A stretch of DNA of 18,897 nt from assembly GCA_964579735.1 (NCBI GenBank), contig CAZOHH010000044.1:1-18897 (forward strand), given 5' to 3'. How positions within the stretch are numbered: the stretch's first letter is position 1; every line of letters starts with the position of its first letter. Both the position numbers and the translations under genes were made by a program. The notes beneath the pieces were generated by a model. The model made no database searches and had not been told where the DNA came from. It saw only the letters and a program-made list of their open reading frames with translations. Source of the DNA: CAILLO01 sp964579735. GTDB lineage: Bacteria; Bacillota; Clostridia; Saccharofermentanales; UBA5734. Of the stretch, positions 1 to 8,356 are shown in pieces.

Positions 1-504
1 ACCGGTCGTGTCGAGCGCGGCGTGATCAAGGTCGGCGACGATGTCGAAATCGTCGGTCTCCAGGACGAGCCCCGCAAGAGCGTCGTCACCGGCGTCGAGA
101 TGTTCCGCAAGCTGCTGGATCAGGCCGAAGCCGGAGACAACGTCGGCGTCCTGCTCCGTGGCGTCCAGCGTTCCGATGTCGAGCGTGGCCAGGTCATCTG
201 CAAGCCCGGCACGGTCAAGCCCCACACCCACTTCCAGGGTGAGGTCGTCGTCCTGACCCAGGCGGAAGGCGGCCGTCACAAGCCGTTCTTCAACGGATAC
301 CGTCCGCAGTTCTACTTCCGCACCACCGACGTGACCGGCGTGGCGGAACTGCCTACCGGTGTCGAGATGGTCATGCCCGGCGACCACATCACCATGACGA
401 TCAAGCTCATCACCCCCATCGCCATGGAAAAGGGACTGCGCTTCGCCATCCGCGAAGGCGGCAAGACCGTCGGCGCCGGAACCGTCACTGAAATCATCGA
501 GTGA
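1..504 (+). CDS. tuf: Elongation factor Tu, C-terminal part (5' end outside window)
   Basis: This is the last 167 residues of EF-Tu, the GTPase that delivers aminoacyl-tRNA to the ribosome. The frame is open from base 1 (TGRVERGVIKVGD), so the gene continues upstream. The GTG at 22 is internal and not a start. The visible part covers most of domain II (VERGVIKVGDDVEIVG, then LLRGVQRSDVERGQV) and all of domain III. Domain III carries the family hallmarks HTHFQGEVVVLTQAEGGRH, FFNGYRPQFYFRTTDVTG and MPGDHITMTIKLITPIAMEKG, and ends in VTEIIE. The GTP-binding domain with its Walker-type loops is not in the window. A hairpin terminator follows about 50 bases after the stop, so tuf is probably the last gene of its operon. 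Identification is essentially certain from conservation alone. Confidence 0.98.
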   Translation, partial: TGRVERGVIKVGDDVEIVGLQDEPRKSVVTGVEMFRKLLDQAEAGDNVGVLLRGVQRSDVERGQVICKPGTVKPHTHFQGEVVVLTQAEGGRHKPFFNGYRPQFYFRTTDVTGVAELPTGVEMVMPGDHITMTIKLITPIAMEKGLRFAIREGGKTVGAGTVTEIIE

Positions 505-556
505 CATCCGACCCGTACCGGACGAACCGTTCGGAACGAAAAACGCCTAACCAGAA

Positions 557-590
557 GGGACCGGTACCAATGGGTGCCGGTCCCTTTCAT
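557..590 (+). terminator. Rho-independent terminator after tuf
   Basis: Stem 557-568 (GGGACCGGTACC) pairs with 573-584 (GGTGCCGGTCCC) over 12 bp with one G-U pair. The loop is AATG, and TTT follows. The T-run is short, but stem strength and position between tuf and lon support termination. The 3' arm also occupies the place where the lon -35 element would lie. Confidence 0.8.
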
Positions 591-597
591 GTTTCGG

Positions 598-603
598 TAT
601 AAT
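598..603 (+). promoter_or_regulatory. Candidate -10 box for lon
   Basis: A perfect TATAAT lies 37 bases before the lon ATG. At 17-bp spacing the -35 would be TGCCGG (575-580), which does not match the consensus and sits in the terminator stem. The promoter may therefore be weak or activator/sigma-dependent. No CIRCE or CtsR-type heat-shock operator is seen. Confidence 0.55.
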
Positions 604-640
604 AGGGAGACAGCTCACGCGAAGGAAAGGGAATCCGAAC

Positions 641-3139
<2,499 letters not shown>

Positions 3140-3182
3140 GCACTCTCTAGAAACTTCGCTCCGACGCCGCACGTTTTCAGCA

Positions 3183-3268
3183 AGACGCTCCATGTGCCGA
3201 ATGCCATAAAGGCACTTCGGACGCTACACTCGAGCCCATAGGTCTCGAGCCCGCTTCCGGGAGCGTCT
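3183..3268. other. Hairpin-rich intergenic element (possible three-way junction)
   Basis: The 177 bases between lon and the first gap hold no gene. They contain a 9-bp perfect inverted repeat, AGACGCTCC (3183-3191) and GGAGCGTCT (3260-3268). It encloses two further hairpins: CCGAATGCC/GGCACTTCGG (3197-3205 with 3211-3220, one bulged C, loop ATAAA) and CTCGAG/CTCGAG (3229-3234 with 3244-3249). A small GGCT-GAA-AGCC hairpin follows at 3270-3280. No T-run is present, so it is not a classic terminator. It matches no RNA family I can name. Strand is undetermined, since potD converges from the other side of the gap. Confidence 0.35.
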
Positions 3269-3316
3269 AGGCTGAAAGCCGATGCCGCACCGTGAGTTTC
3301 AAGAGCGAGTATGGCC

Positions 3317-3416
3317 NNNNNNNNNNNNNNNNNNNNNNNNNNNNNNNNNNNNNNNNNNNNNNNNNNNNNNNNNNNNNNNNNNNNNNNNNNNNNNNNNNNN
3401 NNNNNNNNNNNNNNNN
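3317..3416. other. Assembly gap 1 (100 N)
   Basis: One hundred Ns between the lon 3' region and the potD stop codon. True length is unknown. The right contig begins exactly at the potD stop codon, so any potD terminator is hidden. Confidence 0.95.
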
Positions 3417-4532
3417 TCAGTGCGCCATGACGCTTTCCCAGATGGCGGAATACTTGGTGTCGATGGCGTCGTCGGAGTAATAGACCTCGAGGGAGGCTAT
3501 GGTGGCATCGTCCGGATACAGGGCGAGGTTGCCGCGGATCTCTTCGGGCAGTGACTTCTGGGCCTCCAGATTGGGGGTGGAGTAGCCGGCGTATTCGGAA
3601 TCGGCGAGGGAGATCTCGGGCTGGCAGAGGAAATCAATGAAGATCTGGGCTTCCTTGGGGTGCTTCGCATTCTTCGGGATGCAGAGGAAGTCGACGAAGA
3701 AGTTCGTACCCTTCGGCAGGGCGAAGCCGAGCTGGCCGGGGTCCTTGCCCGCATCCTCCAGCTTCGAGAGGCAGGCCACATAGTCGCCGGCCCAGGCTAC
3801 GCCTGCGGCAAGTTCGCCGGAGACGTACTTGTCCTTGAGTTCGTCGATGCCGTAGATGGGCTTGGCTTCTTCCTTCTGCTTCAGGAGCAAGGTCTTGGCC
3901 TGTGCCAGCTGAACGTCATCGATGGAATTCAGGCTGAACCCAAGTACGTTCAGTGCGACGCCGATGGATTCGCGCATGCTGTCATACATTCCGATGCGAT
4001 CCTTGTACTTCGCATCGAAAAGGGGTGCCCATACGTCTGCGGGGGAGTCCGAGGCCGGTGCCGGGACGTCGGCGGTGTTGTATATCAGACCGACCGTGCA
4101 ATAGAGATACGGAACGGCGTACTCGAACATCTTCGAGGAAATGGCGTCATCGAGGTCGAAGCGCACGGAGGCGAGACGAGGGTCGTTGTATTTCGCGTTG
4201 TTCGGAATCGCCGTCATGTCGGGCTTGTAGAGCTTGTCCTCCTTGATGAGGCGTGCGACCATGTAGTCGGAAGGGACGATGACATCGAACGCGGAGGCGT
4301 CGAGGGTCTGGTAGAGGGCTTCATTGGAGTCGAAGGTCTTCATCGACACCTTGATGTCGGGGTGCGCCGCTTCGAACTTCGCAATCGTGTCCTCGGCGAT
4401 GTATTCTCCCCAGTTGTAGAAATAGATCGTCGTCGCCTTCGGGGAGCACGACGTCGTACCGAGCAAGGTGACGGTCAGCAGCGCAAGGGAAACGATGACG
4501 CGGGTCCAGGAACGAGTGGATGTTCTCTTCAT
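3417..4532 (-). CDS. potD: Spermidine/putrescine-binding lipoprotein PotD
   Basis: 371-residue extracellular solute-binding protein that captures polyamines and delivers them to PotBC. Residues 1-28 are a basic then hydrophobic signal sequence. Cys29 follows TTS, a non-ideal lipobox (Thr rather than Leu at -3), so lipidation is likely but not certain. After the signal, YFYNWGEYI is the family hallmark. FDVIVPSDYMV, YDSMRESIG, AGVAWAGDYV and GTNFFVDFLCIP match the regions that hold the ligand-binding residues of E. coli PotD. The acidic residues are kept, and a Phe replaces one binding-site Trp. The ATG overlaps the potC stop by 4 nt (ATGA, 4529-4532). AAGGAGGACC lies a few bases before it. 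It is the last gene of the operon, and its stop is at the contig edge. A different small cationic substrate cannot be excluded. Confidence 0.95.
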   Translation of the reverse strand: MKRTSTRSWTRVIVSLALLTVTLLGTTSCSPKATTIYFYNWGEYIAEDTIAKFEAAHPDIKVSMKTFDSNEALYQTLDASAFDVIVPSDYMVARLIKEDKLYKPDMTAIPNNAKYNDPRLASVRFDLDDAISSKMFEYAVPYLYCTVGLIYNTADVPAPASDSPADVWAPLFDAKYKDRIGMYDSMRESIGVALNVLGFSLNSIDDVQLAQAKTLLLKQKEEAKPIYGIDELKDKYVSGELAAGVAWAGDYVACLSKLEDAGKDPGQLGFALPKGTNFFVDFLCIPKNAKHPKEAQIFIDFLCQPEISLADSEYAGYSTPNLEAQKSLPEEIRGNLALYPDDATIASLEVYYSDDAIDTKYSAIWESVMAH

Positions 4533-5329
4533 GGGCGGAGGTCCTCCTTCGGCTTTCGGATTTCGCGGTTCGAACGGAAGTTCACGATGAGGAGCAGGGC
4601 CAGGACGACGACGAACATCAGCGCGGATAGGGCATTGATCTGGGGGTTGACGGACTTCCGGGCCATGGAGTAGATGGTGATGGCGAGGTTCGAGACGCCG
4701 GCGCCCGAGGTGAAGTAGCTGATGACGAAATCGTCGATGGACAGCGTGAAGGTGAGGATGAGGGCGGTGATGACTCCGGGGGCGATCTCCGGGAGGATGA
4801 CCCGGACGATGGCCTGGGAAGGCTTCGCGCCGAGGTCCAGCGCGGCTTCATAAAGATTCCGGTCCAACTGCTTCATCTTCGGCAGGATGGAGAGGATCGC
4901 ATAGGGGATGTTGAAGGCGATATGCGAGAGCAGCAGCGTCGCGAAACCGAGCTGCAGGTTCATGAAAACGAAGAGGAGCATCAGGGAGATGCCGGTCACG
5001 AGGTCGGGATTCACGATGGGGATGTAGGTGAGGTTCATCAGAAAAGCCTTCGGCCGCTTGCCGAGCCCGTCGAGCCCGATACAGGTGACGGTGGCGATGA
5101 GCGTGGCGACCAGGGCTGAAAGCAGGGCGACGATCAGCGTCACGCGCAGCGAGGATAGGATTTCGGTATTGGTGAAGAGCTTTCGATACCAGTCGAGCGT
5201 GAATCCGCCCCATACCGACCTGGACTTAGCGGCATTGAAAGAGAAGACGACCAATACGACCACCGGCGCGTACAGGAACAGGAAGATGAAGCCCATGTAG
5301 GAGTTGCGGACGAAGCGACCCAGTTTCAC
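4529..5329 (-). CDS. potC: Polyamine ABC transporter permease PotC
   Basis: 266-residue inner-membrane permease with about six hydrophobic segments, beginning NSYMGFIFLFLYAPVVVLVV. The EAA loop that docks to the ATPase is YEAALDLGAKPSQAIVRVILP (Glu161 onward). TFTLSIDDFVISYF is a conserved PotC signature. The start is GTG at 5329, not any of the ATGs further upstream in the open frame. GTGA overlaps the potB stop by 4 nt, and GAGGGAGGGGG lies just upstream, so translation is probably coupled to potB. The frame stays open far upstream through potB, which is a GC-rich artefact. PotC pairs with PotB to form the membrane channel. Confidence 0.95.
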   Translation of the reverse strand: MKLGRFVRNSYMGFIFLFLYAPVVVLVVFSFNAAKSRSVWGGFTLDWYRKLFTNTEILSSLRVTLIVALLSALVATLIATVTCIGLDGLGKRPKAFLMNLTYIPIVNPDLVTGISLMLLFVFMNLQLGFATLLLSHIAFNIPYAILSILPKMKQLDRNLYEAALDLGAKPSQAIVRVILPEIAPGVITALILTFTLSIDDFVISYFTSGAGVSNLAITIYSMARKSVNPQINALSALMFVVVLALLLIVNFRSNREIRKPKEDLRP

Positions 5330-6228
5330 AGCAGCAAGCCCCCTCCCTCGTTGCCCTTTTCGTAGCGCGTCATCATGCGCATCGAAGCGAGGACGAAGAC
5401 AAGGAGCACGATGGAGAGGGCCGAGGCGGTAGTCCAGTCGCGGGCGATCATGTACTGCCGCTCGATGACGTTGCCGATGAGCATGTATCGTCCGCCTCCC
5501 AGGAGGTTCGGAATGAGGAAGGTGGTCATCGCCGGCATGAACACCATGTTGATGCCCGACATCACTCCCGGCATCGAAAGCGGAAGAACCACGCGGGTGA
5601 AGACGCGCATGCGGTCCGCACCGAGGTCTTCGGCGGCCTCCACGACGCTGCGGTCGACCTTGACGAGCACGGAGTAGATGGGCAGAACCATGAAGGGGAG
5701 GTAGTTGTAGACCATGCCGAGACCGATTCCGAAGTCGTTGTAGAGGAACTGGCCTCGAGGGAGACCTATGGCGGACAGCATCGTGTTGACGATGCCATTG
5801 GGCTCGAGCAGCGCAAGCCAGGCGTAGGTTCGCAGCAGGGCGTTCATCCACATGGGGATGACGAAGAGGAGCAGCAGGAGGTCCGTACCGCTCCGGCGGG
5901 TGGCGGTGCGCTTGGCGAGCAGGTAAGCCGCCGGATAGCCGAAGAGGAGGCAGGCCAGGGTACTGAGCAGGGCGATCTGCAGGGACTTGACGAAGACGTT
6001 GAGATATAGCGGGACTTCGACCGTGATGCCGAAAAAGCCCTGCAGGCCGAGCAGGTCGAGGGGCACGCGGTCGCCGCCCACGATCTTCTCGAAGCCGACA
6101 AGTGTGAATACGGTCGATCCATCCGGCTGCACGGCCGTGAAGGCGAAATAGGCGACGAGCAGCAGCGGCGCCAGCGTGAAGACGACCATCCATACGACGT
6201 AGGGGTAGGAGAACCAGCGAAGCTTCAT
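5326..6228 (-). CDS. potB: Polyamine ABC transporter permease PotB
   Basis: 300-residue membrane permease of the PotB/PotH type, partner of PotC. The N terminus MKLRWFSYPYVVWMVVF leads into the first membrane segment. Hydrophobic segments also include the region around VKSLQIALLSTLACLLFGY and LLLLLFVIPMWMNALLRTYAW. The EAA loop VEAAEDLGADRMRVFTRVVLP begins near residue 197. The ATG at 6228 is chosen because it overlaps the potA stop by 4 nt (ATGA) and matches family starts. An in-frame extension to 6513 runs antiparallel through potA coding sequence and is not real. The gene is expressed as part of the regulator-potABCD operon. Confidence 0.95.
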   Translation of the reverse strand: MKLRWFSYPYVVWMVVFTLAPLLLVAYFAFTAVQPDGSTVFTLVGFEKIVGGDRVPLDLLGLQGFFGITVEVPLYLNVFVKSLQIALLSTLACLLFGYPAAYLLAKRTATRRSGTDLLLLLFVIPMWMNALLRTYAWLALLEPNGIVNTMLSAIGLPRGQFLYNDFGIGLGMVYNYLPFMVLPIYSVLVKVDRSVVEAAEDLGADRMRVFTRVVLPLSMPGVMSGINMVFMPAMTTFLIPNLLGGGRYMLIGNVIERQYMIARDWTTASALSIVLLVFVLASMRMMTRYEKGNEGGGLLL

Positions 6229-7301
6229 GGTGCCTCCCCGTGCGCGACGGGAGAATGGTCGGAGCGGTCCATGACGTGGATGTCCTCCGGGTCGAACGCG
6301 AGGCCGACGGAGGATCCCTCGACGACTCGGTCGGTGCTGTGGACCATCCATTCGAATCCGTTGGATTCGATCAGCATCTCGTAGTGGACCCCCTTGAAGA
6401 CCACCGAGACGACCTCGCCGCGAATCGAAGCCCCATCCGGCGAGGTGAGGAGGATATCCTCCGGGCGGATCACGACGTCGACGTCGGGTTCCTTGCGTCT
6501 TGGGTCCACGCAAGCGAAGCGTCGGCCTGCGAAGGTCAGCTCAAAGTCGCTCTCCATGCGGCCGGACAGGATGTTGCTTTCGCCGATGAAGTCGGCGACG
6601 AAGGCATTGCGAGGCTCGTTGTAGATGTCGGTGGGGGAGCCGACCTGCTGGACGATACCCTCGCGCATCACGACGATCGTATCGGACATGGTCAGCGCTT
6701 CTTCCTGGTCGTGCGTGACGTAGACGAAGGTGATGCCGAGGTGCTTCTGCATGTCCTTCAGCTCGATCTGCATGCCCTTGCGCATCTTGAGGTCCAGAGC
6801 GCCGAGCGGCTCGTCGAGGAGAAGGATCTCCGGTTCGTTGACAAGAGCGCGGGCAATCGCGACGCGCTGCATCTGGCCGCCGGAAAGCTGGTCGACCCAC
6901 CTTTGGCCGTAGCCGTCGAGGTCGACGGTCTTGAGGGCGGAAAGAACGCGCGTGCGGACTTCGGGCTCCGGCGTCTTGTGGAGGCGGAGACCGAAGGCGA
7001 CATTCTCGAAGACGTTCAGGTGGGGGAAGAGGGCGTAGCGTTGGAAGACCGTATTCACGCGCCGACGGTAGGGAGGCACGTCGAGAATGCTGGCGCCTTC
7101 GAACAGGACGTCTCCGGAGTCCGGGCGCTCGAAGCCGGCGAGGATGCGCAGAGTGGTCGACTTGCCGCAGCCGGAGGGGCCGAGAAGGGTCAGGAACTCG
7201 TTCCCTCGGATGGAGAAGGAGATGTCGGTGAGGACGCGGGTGTCGCCGAATGATTTATTCACACCAACGAGTTCGATGACGGGCGCTGTTCCTTCAATCA
7301 T
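6225..7301 (-). CDS. potA: Polyamine ABC transporter ATPase PotA
   Basis: 358-residue cytoplasmic ATPase that powers polyamine import. It has Walker A GPSGCGKST (41-49), Q-loop Gln87 in FQRYALFPH, signature LSGGQMQR (139-146, where LSGGQQQR is more usual), Walker B ILLLDEP (159-165), D-loop GALD, and switch His197 in VTHDQEEAL. The last ~110 residues form a TOBE-type regulatory domain. The start is ATG 7301 because GGCAGGA lies 9 bases before it. The in-frame ATG at 7325 has no Shine-Dalgarno and sits 3 bases from the regulator stop. The gene follows the XRE-cupin regulator directly. Confidence 0.95.
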   Translation of the reverse strand: MIEGTAPVIELVGVNKSFGDTRVLTDISFSIRGNEFLTLLGPSGCGKSTTLRILAGFERPDSGDVLFEGASILDVPPYRRRVNTVFQRYALFPHLNVFENVAFGLRLHKTPEPEVRTRVLSALKTVDLDGYGQRWVDQLSGGQMQRVAIARALVNEPEILLLDEPLGALDLKMRKGMQIELKDMQKHLGITFVYVTHDQEEALTMSDTIVVMREGIVQQVGSPTDIYNEPRNAFVADFIGESNILSGRMESDFELTFAGRRFACVDPRRKEPDVDVVIRPEDILLTSPDGASIRGEVVSVVFKGVHYEMLIESNGFEWMVHSTDRVVEGSSVGLAFDPEDIHVMDRSDHSPVAHGEAP

Positions 7302-7327
7302 GTCCGGAGATCCTGCCTTTCGCATCG

Positions 7328-7867
7328 CTAGAAGCTGGGAGGTGCCGAAATCCAGAGGATGCGGGCGGTCTTCCGTCCGCAGTTCTCGAGCCGGTGGGGC
7401 TCGGTGGGCCTGATCAGGAAACTGTCGCCGCGGCGCGCGCGGGAGCGCGCAGCGCCGGTCACGACCCAGATGGTTCCGTCGAGTACATATCCGAATTCTT
7501 CGCCTTCATGCGGGTCATCGGACTCGGTCGAGGCGCCGGGGGAAAGCGAGACGAGGATGGGTTCCATTCGGTTGCGCTGAGCGTCCGGCATCAGCCAGAC
7601 CGTCTCGCGCCCGAAATCGGGCTCCTCCTTGACAGCGAAATCATCACGGGTGAAGACCATCCTCGCATCGGCATCCTCGCTGAAGAACTGACGGAGGTCG
7701 GTGCCAAGGGCCTGGAGGATGTCCATCAGGGTCGCTATCGAGGGAGATGTACTGTCGTGCTCGAGCTGCGAGATGAAGCCTTTGGAGAGCTCGCACCGGT
7801 CGGCCAGCTCCTCCTGGGTGAGGCTCTTCGCAAGGCGTAGAAAGCGGATCTTCGCACCGATTCCCAT
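7328..7867 (-). CDS. XRE-cupin transcriptional regulator of the pot operon
   Basis: 179-residue cytoplasmic regulator. Residues about 5-60 form an XRE-type helix-turn-helix (AKIRFLRLAKSLTQEELADRCELSKGFISQLE). Residues about 105-175 form a cupin sensor domain (SLSPGASTESDDPHEGEEFGYVLDG, then GDSFLIRPTEPHRLEN). This architecture is well known next to polyamine transport and catabolism genes (PuuR-like), where the cupin is thought to sense a small ligand. The start at 7867 has GGGAGAGGGGG about 9 bases upstream. An in-frame start at 7933 would add 22 low-complexity residues and is rejected. It is the first gene of the operon and lies just downstream of a palindrome at 7954-7970, so autoregulation together with potABCD is likely. 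Confidence 0.9.
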   Translation of the reverse strand: MGIGAKIRFLRLAKSLTQEELADRCELSKGFISQLEHDSTSPSIATLMDILQALGTDLRQFFSEDADARMVFTRDDFAVKEEPDFGRETVWLMPDAQRNRMEPILVSLSPGASTESDDPHEGEEFGYVLDGTIWVVTGAARSRARRGDSFLIRPTEPHRLENCGRKTARILWISAPPSF

Positions 7868-7953
7868 GAACGAACGCCCCCTCTCCCGTGCCGTCCCGCC
7901 AGTGGGACCGTCCGACTCCACGCCCACCGGCACGACACGACTCTGAACATCGA

Positions 7954-7970
7954 GTTTAGTAACACTAAAC
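7954..7970 (-). promoter_or_regulatory. Operator palindrome before the pot operon
   Basis: Perfect inverted repeat GTTTAGT-AAC-ACTAAAC with 7-bp arms. On the minus strand it lies about 12 bases downstream of the -10 box, covering roughly +6 to +22 of the transcript, a classic repressor position. The XRE regulator at 7328-7867 is the obvious candidate to bind it. The leader that follows can also form a GTCCC/GGGAC hairpin (7893-7897 with 7904-7908) inside a GTGCCG/CGGCAC pair (7888-7893 with 7928-7933). Confidence 0.75.
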
Positions 7971-7982
7971 CTTTGATTTCCG

Positions 7983-7988
7983 ATTATA
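7983..7988 (-). promoter_or_regulatory. -10 box of the pot operon promoter
   Basis: Perfect TATAAT on the minus strand. At normal spacing its -35 would be at about 8006-8011, inside the assembly gap, so it cannot be seen. The start of transcription is predicted near 7976. Confidence 0.6.
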
Positions 7989-7995
7989 CGATTGC

Positions 7996-8095
7996 NNNNN
8001 NNNNNNNNNNNNNNNNNNNNNNNNNNNNNNNNNNNNNNNNNNNNNNNNNNNNNNNNNNNNNNNNNNNNNNNNNNNNNNNNNNNNNNNNNNNNNNN
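7996..8095. other. Assembly gap 2 (100 N)
   Basis: The proB fragment on the right lacks roughly 185 residues of its N-terminal part, and none of it is in the left contig. If that gene is intact, the real gap must be at least about 550 bases, not 100. Confidence 0.9.
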
Positions 8096-8338
8096 CAGGA
8101 CGAGGCCGCCGAACTGATTGGATTCGTGAAGGAAATCGACGACGAAGTGGTGGCCTCGGCTGGAGGGTCGGGTACACGAAGGGGCACAGGCGGCATGAAG
8201 ACCAAGATCGAGGCGGCTCGGATCGCGACGTCCGCAGGGGTCGCGATGGTCATCGCCAATGGTCGGGACCCACAGATTCTTTCGGACATACTAAAAGGGC
8301 ACCCGATCGGCACCCTTTTCGCAGCCAGAAAAAGCTAG
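8096..8338 (+). CDS. proB: Glutamate 5-kinase, C-terminal 80 residues
   Basis: Partial gene, 5' end lost in the gap. The frame is open from the first contig base (QDEAAELIGFVKEID). GTGGMKTKIEAARIATSAGV is the conserved amino-acid-kinase segment of ProB, followed by PIGTLFAARKS at the C terminus. ProB phosphorylates glutamate in the first step of proline synthesis. The protein stops right after the kinase domain, so it is the short type without the PUA domain found in E. coli. No proA is visible downstream. The next gene (PBP) converges on it with only 18 bases between the stops. Similarity is clear, but because only the end is seen, other amino-acid kinases are a remote alternative. Confidence 0.88.
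   Translation, partial: QDEAAELIGFVKEIDDEVVASAGGSGTRRGTGGMKTKIEAARIATSAGVAMVIANGRDPQILSDILKGHPIGTLFAARKS
8293..8319 (-). terminator. Possible terminator of the PBP operon inside proB 3' end
   Basis: AAAAGGG (8293-8299) pairs with CCCTTTT (8313-8319), and an inner CCG/CGG pair lies in the loop. Read on the minus strand it is a hairpin ending in TTTT about 40 bases beyond the PBP stop. It lies within proB codons, so it may be chance. Confidence 0.35.
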
Positions 8339-8356
8339 GGATCCGACGGACCCGAC

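Noticed and set aside
3183..3268. tRNA or lysine-riboswitch-like element
   Set aside because: The 86-base span with a closing stem suggested a long-variable-arm tRNA, but there is no T-loop (TTCGA in a 5-bp stem) or D-arm on either strand. TTTCAAGAG resembles part of a lysine riboswitch, but the rest of the conserved core is absent.
4529..6193. A single 554-residue reading of potC extended upstream
   Set aside because: The first half lies out of frame over potB and is Arg/Pro/His-rich nonsense. The true start is GTG 5329 in the GTGA overlap.
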